Shown: positions 22,741 through 31,717 of the stretch, one piece after another
How the letters are laid out: each line of letters begins with the position of its first letter
How positions within the stretch are numbered: the first letter of the stretch is position 1
NCBI GenBank assembly: GCA_031769625.1
Contig: JAUIMM010000483.1
Location: 4,051,501-4,115,500, forward strand
Length of the DNA: 64,000 nt
Direction of reading: 5' to 3'
Source of the DNA: Taudactylus pleione
Lineage: Eukaryota > Chordata > Amphibia > Anura > Myobatrachidae
Position numbers and translations under genes: made by a program
The notes under the pieces: model-generated
Told to the model about the DNA's origin: nothing
What the model saw: the letters and a program-made list of their open reading frames with translations, nothing else
Database searches by the model: none

Positions 22741-23073
22741 GCTGCGTACACACACAACGATGTAAGTAATGAACGATTTTCGATGAACGATTTTCGTTCA
22801 GTTTTTCCCTTGAAAAAGTGAACGAAAATCGTTTTACAAAGTAGTTGGTTTTACTTTACTTAATAAACGATTTTCTGTGTGTTTAAGGAAAAATGTTGCA
22901 ACTTGTATTGAAAATCGTTCAGTTGGCCAGTCTGACTGAACTACAAACTACAATCGACAAATGTGATCGCGCATGAACGATAATCGTTTATTGTTTTACA
23001 CTGAACGATTTTTTGAACGATAACGACGTTGTTATAGTTAAATTGTTCAAAAAATCATTGCGTGTGTACGCAA
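22741..23073. mobile_element. MITE with GCTGCGTACACAC ends
   Basis: Left end GCTGCGTACACACACAACG and right end CATTGCGTGTGTACGCAAC are inverted copies. The left flank is TTAA and the right flank TTCA. Internally ACGATTTTCG-type motifs recur. The ends resemble those at 44811-46761, so the two may form one superfamily that I cannot assign. Confidence 0.65.
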
Positions 23074-23076
23074 CTT

Positions 23077-23903
23077 CAGCAATTTAAAGGGGGTGGTAAA
23101 ACTGCAATATATAATGCATCATGTTCCATTTTCGAATTATGTCATTAATCAAAATAAAAACCGCACTTCAGAATGGGTCCTGCGCACGCGCAGATTCCCG
23201 ATAATCGTGAATCTGTATTCAGCATTGCACTTGAGCGCAGTGTTGAATCAGCCCCTTAGTGTACCCTCTCATTGAATTTGACATTAATTGGCACAAATTG
23301 TGGTGCATCCTAGACTAATACACAGTGACCATGCTTATACATTCTCACGAAACCACCTATTTAAATATACATCTCCTGTCTAATATTTATGGGATATTGT
23401 AACCCTATTGTATAATATAATGATATTAGAAGTCACAGAATAGTTGCATGACAATATAAAGGCCCCGGGTGTCTATCTCTTGTGATACAGAGGTTTTCCT
23501 AATGAACGCCCAACTGATTTCATCAGAACTCAATCGATTATTAGGAAGGAACGATATTGAAACTCACTGTTTATATGGATATAATTTACAGGAGTTTCTA
23601 TATGTTAGCATTAGTTACATAATATAATTGCAGCTACTGTGCTTGATATGCTGCATTAATGTACCTTACTGTATACTGACTGATTATATTCATCGTTAGT
23701 TTGCTGAAGGGCTAACCCCCCCTCCCCTTTTCAGGATGCCTCGTTCCTGAGTGCTGTCCCCCGCTTCTTACCATGAGCTCTATGTAACAAAACTGATTGG
23801 CAACTATCGTTCTGTATCGCTGCACATGGCAGTAATACATAATGTGATACTACCGCAATTTACCATGCCGGGGCTCCTCCGGCAGAGACTTCGCTCCTCT
23901 GCC
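23077..23903. other. Intergenic sequence, nothing recognised
   Basis: No gene or terminal repeats. Near 23160-23260 a GCGCAGATTCCCGATAATCG stretch ending GAATCAGCCCCTTAG may be one end of another degraded element. Confidence 0.4.
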
Positions 23904-23906
23904 AGA

Positions 23907-24276
23907 GGGCCTGATTCAGAGCCGGACGCTCTGACCAGAGTGCTCGCTCTGAATCAGGGCCCTCCTACCTAAAAATGGAGCGGCCTCCTGGCCGCTCGCA
24001 TAGCTGTGGGTGACCACCCACAGCTTATGCGAGCGGCTAAAAAGATGGTTGCGATGGTCAAGACCATCGCGACCATCGGGCTTGCGACGAGACCCTGCGG
24101 TAGGGTCTTGCTGCCGCAAGCCCAGGAGTGCTTTTGGCTCTATCAGAGCCAAAAGCACTCCCACTGACATCACTACTTGGCTGTCGCTATGCGGGTCTCG
24201 CGCATGCGCACGACGGAGCTCCCTCCGTCGTGCGCATGCGCATTAGGGCACCATCGACCCGCTTGCAATTAGGCCC
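23907..24276 (-). mobile_element. Serial-hairpin MITE, family A relative, inverted and shortened
   Basis: 370 bp with perfect TSD AGA (23904-23906, 24277-24279). Hairpins occur in the reverse order to copies 1-5: the terminal CTGATTCAGAGCC hairpin first, then the GCTCGCATAGCTGTGGG hairpin, the GGTCGCGATGGTC hairpin, the GCTTTTGGCTC hairpin and the GCGCACGACGGAG hairpin. Several stems differ from copies 1-5 by compensating changes, and some hairpins are missing. Confidence 0.8.
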
Positions 24277-24459
24277 AGAGTTTTCTCTCATTCACCAGCA
24301 GCCTAAAGTTTAAAGTGAAATACAGTCTGCGCAGGTTCACAGTTGTTTATCCTTTCCTGATAATGCCAACCTAGGAGTCAAACCACCATGGAGATCTATG
24401 AGGAGGCTGGTAATCGGCTGTCAGAGAGATGACGACACTGTTCAGAAGGTCATTATTGT

Positions 24460-24560
24460 GAATGTTGACAGACAGAATGTTGACAGACAATTTTAGGGTT
24501 AGGCTGCGTTTAGGGTTAGGCTGCATTTAGGATTAGGGTTAGGCTACATTTAGGCACAGA
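24460..24560. mobile_element. Partial element with TTAGGGTTAGGCTGC repeats (left part)
   Basis: Begins near GAATGTTGACAGACAGAATG and runs into three or four copies of TTAGGGTTAGGCTGCGTT. Similar repeats and the inverted motif CATTCTGAATGTTGACC lie to the right of the YR retrotransposon (31718-32025), so this may be one element split by later insertion. Confidence 0.5.
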
Positions 24561-25231
24561 AACAGACAGATCACAAGTGCACAACTCCAAATTACTGATT
24601 ATATATATAAATACTTTATGCAATAACATTTTGCAATAAATAGAGGTTTTTAGCATAATCATGGCCAAGGTTATGGGCCTACCCACCATATCCAGGTAAC
24701 CTCTGTAGGGTAGGTCCCTAACATACTAGGGTTCAAATCTAGAGCGCAGGACACCCCCAAACTGGCTCAGCTTAGCCACCCCAGGGCATCGCTCTAATGA
24801 GAAAAGTGAAGTAAGAAAGGTAAGAGCAGCTATGGCTGCATATATAGGATAGAAAAGTGAAAATACAAATATAATGCAAACAGTAAAGTGTTAAAATGTG
24901 CAAAAAAGAAAGAATGTGTTATAATGCGATGCCCTGAAGCAGACCAACCAAAGCAATACAGGGGACCCACGCCCCAAAAATCAACCCAAAGTTGCACTAC
25001 AGTATATAACTTGTAGGACTTACCTAGAATTGTGCCTAATAGTGTGCATATACAAGACCAGACTCCATACTTTAAACCAATGGGGGAGGGGTGCTAGTCC
25101 AGGCATCTCATTCCTTCAGGTGTGCAATGAAGCACACTAAATGGAGTGTAAAGGAAAGAGTCCTGGACTGCACACCCTAAATATATATAATGGGAGGTGC
25201 TACCTGTTGAGACTCTTATTGTAGGCACAGA
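24561..25231. other. Unclassified sequence left of the YR retrotransposon
   Basis: No ORF or inverted repeat I can name. It lies between the TTAGGG-type fragment and the first 147-bp repeat of the retrotransposon, and could be another insertion or host sequence. Confidence 0.35.
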
Positions 25232-25378
25232 AGATAAACGAAATGACTTTATAGGAGTGGAGAGGGTTAAACTTCCTAGGCTGGGGGCAGACCAGTGTGA
25301 GGAATCATGTGATAATTAGGGCCAATGGGTTTTTAGGGTTGTAGGTTATAGCAGGGATATTAGAGATTGTTGGAGGCG
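25232..25378 (+). repeat. Left direct repeat (A1) of the YR retrotransposon
   Basis: 147 bp beginning AGATAAACGAAATGACTTTA and ending GATTGTTGGAGGCG. Identical by eye to 31571-31717. Probably contains promoter and reverse-transcription/recombination signals, as in other YR elements. Confidence 0.93.
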
Positions 25379-25408
25379 GAGTCAGCCTCTTTTGTTCCTG
25401 TCTTGGGA

Positions 25409-25418
25409 ATGGGTAAGT
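25409..25418 (+). promoter_or_regulatory. Leader ATG and strong splice donor for the hydrolase mRNA
   Basis: The leader contains ATGG|GTAAGT, with ATG at 25409-25411 and GT at 25413-25414. Joined to the acceptor before 30569, the reading becomes ATG GGA ATG GCT, in frame with the SGNH hydrolase ORF. This is a by-eye prediction of a spliced subgenomic mRNA that would skip Gag, RT and YR. Confidence 0.6.
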
Positions 25419-25607
25419 GCTCTTACCTGAGCTCTGTTATATTTTCTTCATAGCCATCCTTCTGTTTTTCTTTCCTCTTCTTATCTTTGTTCTTCACCTT
25501 CTTCATCTATCCCTCTCTCTCTCTGCCCTCCCCCACCTTTGCGCTCTGCATTTTCTAACAATCCTCCTAACCCTTATAAGGACTGTGACCCCCCCCAAAT
25601 TGGTAGC

Positions 25608-27590
25608 ATGCCCCGCCCGCACCGCTCATCGCGGATCCCCGCCCGTTACCGGGCACAGGAAGAAGGCCCAGGGAGTTCTGGGGAGGCTCCTGCCTCTCAA
25701 GAGGGAGCTGAAGGGGCTAGCGCGAGTCGCGCAGCCCCGCGGCATCATGGGCGGCCGGGCGCGGCCGCGCTTACCCGCGGCCGTCAAGCAGGTGCTGTCA
25801 GGGCGGCTGGACACAGCCGCCGGCGGGGGGAAGGCGCGGCTGCTCTGAGCAGCCGCGAGAGGCAGTTAGTGAGCCCGCGGGAGGGCAGAGCTGCCGCGAT
25901 TAGGGCGGTGAGCGCTCGCCCCCCGCGGGTTCAAAGGTCACAGGCGCACACACGCACCGCAAGGAGGGCTGCTAATAGCCCTGTTAGTGCCCGGAGGGGC
26001 AGGGGGGACTCCCCCACAGTTAATGAAGTGGGGAATGTCGAGGTGGGGGAGATGGACAGCCCTGGCAGCACATTAGGGGCTTTGTCAGTCAGGGAGGCAG
26101 CCATTTTAGGACAGGGAGAGCTGATGGAGGATGATTGGCAGGCTAGTCAGCAATCAGCAGACAGGGCCATGTCTGGGGCAGCAGCTTCTGGCTATGTGGA
26201 TACTCAGGTCCCTAGTGGGGGTGCAAGTCAGTCCTTTGACCCTGCAGCTTTTGCGGCCATGATGTCATCAATGACATCTGCTTTTGCTCCCATGGTTGCG
26301 GCATTGGCTCCTAGCCAAGCAGATAGTGAAAGGGTGGATCAGAGGCAGCGTTCAATTTCTGCTACTCTAGGGCCAGCGGTAGATCAGTTCATGCAGGCTT
26401 GCAAGGCTATGGGCTCCGCTGCGGCTCAGTTGGCAAGACCAGAGGCGTCTGGGGCTGGTGCGGCTGTGTCTTCTCCTGCTGTGTCGACCGTGCCCAGGGT
26501 TTCGGCCCAGGGGGCGGCTTCATCGTCTGTTTCAGATACTGCTGAGGGCGAAGCTATGGAACAGGATTTCAGCGTCGAGGAGGCTTCATCATCGGTCGTG
26601 TCCGGGAGGGAGCAGTCCGGATCGTCAGGTGAGATCTCAGAAGATGATGATGTTGCTGACTCTGCCTCCTCTTCTTCCTCTGTCTCTGACTTGTCATCGA
26701 CCTCTTCTTCTCTGGCTTCTTCTGTCAGCAGCGCGAAAAAGGCGCGGAAGAGGGCTGCTAAATATGCGCGCAAGGAGGCGGATAGGCGGGATAAGCGGGC
26801 TAAGCAGCAGCGTCAGAGTAGTAGCGCGCGGAAGTCCAAGAAGCGTCAGCATCAACCAGGTGTGGTGCATTGCGACAATACAGCAGTATTGCGGGGTCTG
26901 CGCGATTGTTGCAAGAAAAAAATCAGGAAGGGCGATTATGTGGACATGTTCATTTTAACTGAGCAAGCCAAAAAAGATTTCAAGGCAGCTAAGCTTAAAG
27001 GCGGGGTGGGGTTGGAAGCTTTTCGTTCCTATGATAACTGGCTTGCTGGGTTTTGCGTATTCGCAGCATGCTACTTGAAAGATCGCCCAGGGGAGCACCT
27101 GAACGTAATAAGGTATATCCACCTGATTCATGGGATGCAGCGTAAATCCAGGGGCAGCGCCTGGAGAACATATGATGAGGAATTTAGGCGCAAGCAGGAC
27201 GGATCCAAGCGCTTAGATTTTGGGTGCAAGGACGTGGAAGTGTGGCTTGACGTCACGCAACCACCAAAAGGTGGAGTGGAGGATTCTCGGGTAGGCGGGG
27301 ATACTCATAAGGGGGGGTCTGGGGCGTGGCGCCCGAGTTCTGATCCCTCCCCGGGGCGTCGACAGACGGGCCCCGGTCGGCTTTCTGCGCAGACACCTTT
27401 TAAAGGTAAATGTTTTGCCTTTAATAATGCCTCCTGTTCCCAGGGCCAACGGTGCCGTTTTCGACACCTTTGCTTGCGTTGCAACGGATCGCACCCCGCC
27501 TCTAATTGTTTCAGGTTGTCAGCCCAACAGGGATCCAAGTCGGGAGGAGGAGCTATTCCCAAAGCGGGAGGTAGCGCAGGCGCTAAATAG
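25608..27590 (+). CDS. Gag-like protein of the YR retrotransposon
   Basis: 660 residues from the first ATG (25608). The open frame extends upstream without an ATG. The N-terminal third is Arg/Ala/Gly-rich and of low complexity. The middle has an acidic, Ser-rich stretch followed by a strongly basic Lys/Arg segment. A conserved-looking block (VVHCDNTAVLRGLRDCCKKK through DYVDMFILTEQAKKDF) precedes the C-terminal zinc-knuckle region at about residues 602-634, with CFAFNNASCSQGQRCRFRH (a C-X7-C-X5-C-X3-H pattern) and CLRCNGSHPASNC. The gene is GC-rich compared with its surroundings. Its 3' end overlaps the RT ORF in another frame. Likely role: RNA binding and particle assembly. Confidence 0.82.
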   Translation: MPRPHRSSRIPARYRAQEEGPGSSGEAPASQEGAEGASASRAAPRHHGRPGAAALTRGRQAGAVRAAGHSRRRGEGAAALSSRERQLVSPREGRAAAIRAVSARPPRVQRSQAHTRTARRAANSPVSARRGRGDSPTVNEVGNVEVGEMDSPGSTLGALSVREAAILGQGELMEDDWQASQQSADRAMSGAAASGYVDTQVPSGGASQSFDPAAFAAMMSSMTSAFAPMVAALAPSQADSERVDQRQRSISATLGPAVDQFMQACKAMGSAAAQLARPEASGAGAAVSSPAVSTVPRVSAQGAASSSVSDTAEGEAMEQDFSVEEASSSVVSGREQSGSSGEISEDDDVADSASSSSSVSDLSSTSSSLASSVSSAKKARKRAAKYARKEADRRDKRAKQQRQSSSARKSKKRQHQPGVVHCDNTAVLRGLRDCCKKKIRKGDYVDMFILTEQAKKDFKAAKLKGGVGLEAFRSYDNWLAGFCVFAACYLKDRPGEHLNVIRYIHLIHGMQRKSRGSAWRTYDEEFRRKQDGSKRLDFGCKDVEVWLDVTQPPKGGVEDSRVGGDTHKGGSGAWRPSSDPSPGRRQTGPGRLSAQTPFKGKCFAFNNASCSQGQRCRFRHLCLRCNGSHPASNCFRLSAQQGSKSGGGAIPKAGGSAGAK

Positions 27591-29193
27591 GGCACCAACC
27601 CCTATCCGTTTGGATGCTATGTCCAGGTGGCTAGGGTGGTACCCTAATAGGCAGGACGCTAAGTTTTTGTTTTTCGGGTTCAAGTTGGGTTTTCGTTTAC
27701 CAGTTATAGGGGAAGTTCGAGTCGGTTCCCCGAGAAATTTACAATCAGCTCGACTTTTTCCTGACGTTCTTCAGTTAAAAGTCGAGAAAGAGGTTCAGTT
27801 AGGACGTATGGTGGGTCCATTTGCGCATCCTCCAATGGGGAATCTGATTCTTTCCCCAGTGGGGGTGGTGCCTAAGAAAACTCCAGGAAAATTTCGGCTG
27901 ATCCAGCATCTGTCTTATCCATTGGGGTCCTCCGTTAATGACGCTATACCTCCTGAATTCTGTTCAGTGAGGTATCAGTCTTTTGATGATGCTCTCAGTA
28001 TCGTTAGGGCATATGGACGCGGGGCCCTCATGGCTAAGATGGATGTGGAGTCAGCTTTTCGTTTGCTTCCTTTGCACCCCGAATCGTTTAGGTTCATGGG
28101 TTTTCGCATTGGGGGGGAATACTTCATAGACAAGTGCTTGCCTATGGGGTGTTCGATTTCCTGCGCATACTTTGAAAAATTTAGCACTTTCCTTCATTGG
28201 TGCGTAGAGTTTTCTTGTGGGGGTCATGGGATAGCGCACTATCTCGATGACTTCCTCTGCGTGGGGCCCGCTGGGTCAGAGCGTTGTAACGAGTTACTTG
28301 GTTCCATGAGAGCGCTGTTTTTTCATTTTGGAGTACCTGTGGCAGACGAAAAGACAGAGGGACCCCTCTCGTGTTTGTCATTTTTAGGTATCGAGATTGA
28401 TACCTTGGCTGGATCCTGTCGGCTGCCGCGCGATAAAATTGACAAATTGCGAGATTCCATTTCAGAGTGTTTGGTTGCGCGCAAAATTTCGCTCAGGCAG
28501 GCCCAATCACTGTTGGGTTGTATGAACTTTGCCTGTAGAGTTATACCGATGGGGAGGGTATTTTGCAGAAAGCTAGAGAGGGCCACAGCGGGGGTTTCCA
28601 AACCTCACCATTTGATCCGTTTATCGTCAGAAATAAAGAGAGACCTGGAAGTTTGGGTTTCCTTTTTGGCAGATTTTAATGGGATCAGGATATGGTTATC
28701 CCCTCTGGTGGGCAATGTCGATTTGCAGCTTTTCACCGATGCAGCAGGATCTTCGGGGTTCGGTTGCTACCTGAGGGGATCCTGGTGCGTCGCAACTTGG
28801 CCAGAGGAGTGGATTCGTGCAGGTTTGACAAGAGATATGCTGCTCTTAGAACTGTTCCCAATAATGGTCGCCTTGGAGGTCTGGGGCGAGCGCATCTGCA
28901 ATCGCAGCATTCTGTTCAGATGTGACAATCTGGGCGTGGTGCATGCGGTAAACGGGCAGCGAGCAAAGTCGTTGCTGGTTTTGCGTGTGCTAGCGCAGCT
29001 GGTGCTTGCCTGTTTGCGCCATAATGTGCTGTTTCGAGCTCAACACGTACCCGGAGTTGACAACGGGATTGCCGATGCGCTGTCCAGATGTCAATGGGGT
29101 CGGTTCCGTACATTGGCTCCTGATGCAGAGACTGATGGTGTGCTGTGCCCCTCTTATGTTTGGCAGGTTATCAAGCCGGACTGGAGGGGTTAG
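27427..29193 (+). CDS. Reverse transcriptase and RNase H of the YR retrotransposon
   Basis: 588 residues from the first ATG (27427); overlaps Gag by 164 nt in a different frame, so it may need frameshifting, reinitiation or splicing. RT motifs: KMDVESAFRLLPL (catalytic Asp), LPMGCSISCAYFEKF, and YLDDFL (catalytic pair), followed by FLGIEID. The RNase H domain follows, with TDAAGSSGFG, LLLELFP, CDNLGVV and HVPGVDNGIADALSR, which keep its acidic residues. No stop or frameshift is seen. Domain order (RT then RNase H, directly followed by a tyrosine recombinase) is that of DIRS/Ngaro-type elements rather than LTR retrotransposons. Confidence 0.92.
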   Translation: MPPVPRANGAVFDTFACVATDRTPPLIVSGCQPNRDPSREEELFPKREVAQALNRAPTPIRLDAMSRWLGWYPNRQDAKFLFFGFKLGFRLPVIGEVRVGSPRNLQSARLFPDVLQLKVEKEVQLGRMVGPFAHPPMGNLILSPVGVVPKKTPGKFRLIQHLSYPLGSSVNDAIPPEFCSVRYQSFDDALSIVRAYGRGALMAKMDVESAFRLLPLHPESFRFMGFRIGGEYFIDKCLPMGCSISCAYFEKFSTFLHWCVEFSCGGHGIAHYLDDFLCVGPAGSERCNELLGSMRALFFHFGVPVADEKTEGPLSCLSFLGIEIDTLAGSCRLPRDKIDKLRDSISECLVARKISLRQAQSLLGCMNFACRVIPMGRVFCRKLERATAGVSKPHHLIRLSSEIKRDLEVWVSFLADFNGIRIWLSPLVGNVDLQLFTDAAGSSGFGCYLRGSWCVATWPEEWIRAGLTRDMLLLELFPIMVALEVWGERICNRSILFRCDNLGVVHAVNGQRAKSLLVLRVLAQLVLACLRHNVLFRAQHVPGVDNGIADALSRCQWGRFRTLAPDAETDGVLCPSYVWQVIKPDWRG

Positions 29194-30059
29194 CGGAGCT
29201 GTCCATTGCACCAAGTACCCTCAAGGCTTACCGTCGGTCTTGGGAAGAATGGGAAGTTTTTTCCCGTAGCCAAGGCCTTGGAGGTAAGGGTCAGCATCAA
29301 TTGATGCTTGCTTTTATTTGGCAGCTGTATGTATCTGGCAAATCGAGAGCGGTAGTTTCACGGTACCTGGCAGGTATTTCGTTTTTCTCCAAATTGAAGG
29401 GAATCCCTGACCTTACAAGGAGTTTTGTCATCACAAAGGCCTTGAAAGGTTGGGCGCGCGCTGAGCCGGTTAACCCCGATAAAAGACGGCCTATAGACAT
29501 TTATCTGTTACCGTCCATTCTAGGAGCGGTTGCGGACGTGGCGGCCTCCGGTTTCGAAACGCTTTTGTTTAAGTTAGCTTTTTCCATGGCTTTTCATGGT
29601 GCTTTCCGGGTGTCGGAATTGGTTGCTCCCTCCAAGTGGAGGGATTCAACTATGCTGCGTTCGGATGTGAAGGTGGGTGAGAGGTCCTTGCTGTGCAGAT
29701 TGCGTCGTTCTAAGACCGATCAGTTAGGCAGGGGTCGCTGGATAACATTGGTCCCCTCGGCGGATTGTCGAATTTGTCCGGTCGGCTTGGCCACTCGTTA
29801 TGCATCTGTCAGACCCTCAGCGGAGGGCTCATGGCTGATGCATGGCGATGGGCTTCCGCTGACAAAATTTCAGTTTAGTTGGATGCTGCGGCGATGTCTT
29901 TGCAGCGTGGGCCTCTCACCAGGGGAGTTCGGCACGCATTCGTTTCGAATTGGTGCTGCCACTTCCGCCGCTGCTGCGGGATTTCCAGAGTCACAGATTC
30001 AAGCTCTGGGCCGATGGAAATCAGCCAGTTATAAGCGTTACATTCGACCGAATCATTGA
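29145..30059 (+). CDS. Tyrosine recombinase of the YR retrotransposon
   Basis: The open frame 29145-30059 is about 304 residues and overlaps the end of the RT ORF by 49 nt in another frame. All catalytic residues are visible: Arg in HGAFRVSELV (about 155), His-X-X-Arg in THSFRIGAATS (about 265-268), Trp in GRWKS (about 291) and the nucleophile Tyr in SYKRYIR (296 or 299). There is no ATG before the conserved core (the first in-frame ATG is about codon 54), so translation as an RT fusion by frameshifting, or from a spliced mRNA, is likely. Expected role: integrating a circular DNA intermediate without a target-site duplication. Confidence 0.92.
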   Translation: MPLLCLAGYQAGLEGLAELSIAPSTLKAYRRSWEEWEVFSRSQGLGGKGQHQLMLAFIWQLYVSGKSRAVVSRYLAGISFFSKLKGIPDLTRSFVITKALKGWARAEPVNPDKRRPIDIYLLPSILGAVADVAASGFETLLFKLAFSMAFHGAFRVSELVAPSKWRDSTMLRSDVKVGERSLLCRLRRSKTDQLGRGRWITLVPSADCRICPVGLATRYASVRPSAEGSWLMHGDGLPLTKFQFSWMLRRCLCSVGLSPGEFGTHSFRIGAATSAAAAGFPESQIQALGRWKSASYKRYIRPNH

Positions 30060-30568
30060 GGTTAATGTTGTGCATGCACGTTACATATGGTTTGTTATGT
30101 TTTACGAAATGTCATTGGTCCTGGTCTTGTTTGTTTTCCCCTGTCTTTCCTACTCGGGGACTAGCTACTCGCCATTGATTTCAGTGGGAGTCTGGAGAGT
30201 TTTGACGATTTTTTTACCTGATCTGACAGATTTAATTCGGCTATTTGGTTTATAATTACAATTATATGTCCCTCAGCAGGTTTTACGTTTTCTCTCTGGT
30301 CGAGTTCACTTGTGTTATCCGATATCTCTCCCAAACCCCCCCCCCCCGCTCTCCCCCCCCCCCCCTTCTTTTTTATTTTAACTTATCCTCTTATGTCTTC
30401 ATGTTGCTTCAAATTGGCACAGAAGCTTGTTGATCTTTAAAGATTCAAATCAAAATTTTTTCTTTTTGGCAGATCCTCAGTAATATGTTCCCCGTTAGAT
30501 ATACATGATTAAATATGCTAAAATTTTACAATAACTTTAATGTTTTCTTTGTTTTTCCCTCATTATAG
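30060..30568 (+). other. Untranslated spacer and splice-acceptor region
   Basis: Noncoding stretch between YR and hydrolase ORFs. It has C-rich and T-rich tracts (about 30337-30372) and ends in TTTGTTTTTCCCTCATTATAG, a strong polypyrimidine tract and acceptor with AG at 30567-30568, three bases before the hydrolase ATG. Confidence 0.65.
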
Positions 30569-30570
30569 GA

Positions 30571-31134
30571 ATGGCTTTTGATGATTGTACTGTATGGATA
30601 ATTGGCCATTCATTTGTTTTTTGGGCGGCTAGGTTCATGCAGGCGCAGGACGCGCCGTTGTTTCCGGGGGCTAGTGGAGTTAGATGGATAGGGGTCAGAG
30701 GTATGTTGTGGGAGAGCCTTAAGCCTAAACTCTTGCAGCAGGTTCAGCGGTATGGCTTACCGAGAGTCGTGGTTATTCATCTAGGCGGGAATGATTTGGG
30801 CAAGAGGACATCTCTGGATTTAAGGCATGCGGTGGTGGAGGATTTGGGTCAGATTATAATGGCATGGCCAGCTTGCACAATAGTTTGGTCTTTCATGGTC
30901 CCTAGATTGTGTTGGCGTGGTGTGGTTGACGGCAGAGCCATTGATGAAGCCCGGAAGAAAGTGAACTTTACGGTTTCAAAATTTGGGTTGGAAAATGGTG
31001 GGGCAGTGGTCAGACATCCTAGGATAAAATTTCGGTATACTTACCTTTTTCGGTCTGACGGGGTTCATTTAGCGGAGGAAGGTATGTTTATTTTTCTTGA
31101 GGATCTGTTTGAGGTTGGGGTTTCTGTGCGTTAG
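30571..31134 (+). CDS. SGNH/GDSL-type hydrolase of the YR retrotransposon
   Basis: 187 residues from ATG 30571. SGNH blocks are visible: IGHSF (Ser 14 as nucleophile in a GHS context), HLGGNDL (Gly and Asn, residues 72-75) and SDGVHL (Asp 163 and His 166). These are the expected catalytic positions of the SGNH esterase/lipase fold. Similar hydrolase ORFs are known in Ngaro and some LINE elements, where their function is unknown. The ORF lies 3' of YR in a different frame from it, and a splice acceptor precedes it, so I infer expression from its own spliced mRNA. Confidence 0.87.
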   Translation: MAFDDCTVWIIGHSFVFWAARFMQAQDAPLFPGASGVRWIGVRGMLWESLKPKLLQQVQRYGLPRVVVIHLGGNDLGKRTSLDLRHAVVEDLGQIIMAWPACTIVWSFMVPRLCWRGVVDGRAIDEARKKVNFTVSKFGLENGGAVVRHPRIKFRYTYLFRSDGVHLAEEGMFIFLEDLFEVGVSVR

Positions 31135-31458
31135 TTCTATGGTGGCGGTGCAAGGTTTCTTTTGGCAGAACCTTGCTTTTGGCGGGAAAGAACGGCAGGT
31201 TACCTATTAGCACTGTGAATATTTGTTTACTCATTGTTTTGCTCACCTTCGTTGACTCATAAAGTCTGCTGGACCACCCTGCCGGGGGCAGCATCATCAC
31301 CTTACCGGGTGGGTAGTCAAGATAGAAGGCTTGAGCGTATTGTGTTGTGGTTGGAGTGTTTATAGTGTTAGGCTTGGGATGTTGTTAGCCGTTCTTTCTT
31401 TGCCACCATATTTAAATTAATTTAATTAATATAGTAACTAATTCATTATATGTTTTTA

Positions 31459-31464
31459 AATAAA
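31459..31464 (+). terminator. Polyadenylation signal of the YR retrotransposon
   Basis: AATAAA about 325 bp after the hydrolase stop, followed by GT-rich TCTCCGTGTCTTTATT at 31492-31507. A standard placement for the 3' end of the element transcript. Confidence 0.6.
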
Positions 31465-31570
31465 TAGCTAACAAATTCTGCCAAATACAAGTCTCCGTGT
31501 CTTTATTTCAATTAAGTATGTTATTGTCACTGATTCACACGCAGGTCAATCCTCAGACGATGGGAAGTTT

Positions 31571-31717
31571 AGATAAACGAAATGACTTTATAGGAGTGGA
31601 GAGGGTTAAACTTCCTAGGCTGGGGGCAGACCAGTGTGAGGAATCATGTGATAATTAGGGCCAATGGGTTTTTAGGGTTGTAGGTTATAGCAGGGATATT
31701 AGAGATTGTTGGAGGCG
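31571..31717 (+). repeat. Right direct repeat (A2) of the YR retrotransposon
   Basis: Identical by eye to A1 at 25232-25378 over 147 bp. The following base switches directly to TTAGGG-type repeat sequence, so the B2 repeat expected for a full Ngaro element is not seen. Confidence 0.93.

Larger units (their letters stand above)
25232..31717 (+). mobile_element. Ngaro-like tyrosine-recombinase (YR) retrotransposon
   Basis: A 6.5-kb element bounded by two 147-bp direct repeats (25232-25378, 31571-31717) with no difference that I can see. Inside are four ORFs in order: Gag-like, RT/RNase H, tyrosine recombinase, SGNH hydrolase. There is no protease or DDE integrase. Ngaro elements are known to encode a YR and often an SGNH-type hydrolase and to have split direct repeats (A1...B1-A2-B2). 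Here A1 and A2 are clear but I find no B2 after A2. An AATAAA at 31459-31464 precedes A2. Intact ORFs and identical repeats suggest recent activity. Confidence 0.88.

Noticed and set aside
22741..23073. piggyBac assignment from TTAA flank
   Set aside because: Only the left flank is TTAA; the right is TTCA, and related elements have TAAA/TTTA flanks that look like part of the inverted repeat.
24550..25240. Match TAGGCACAGAA near 24551 and again just before the YR element at 25222
   Set aside because: Eleven bases only; could mark an insertion boundary but is too short to support a claim.
25417..25848. ORF overlapping the start of Gag in another frame
   Set aside because: No ATG start, high GC low-complexity sequence and no recognisable domain; Gag in the other frame continues much further.
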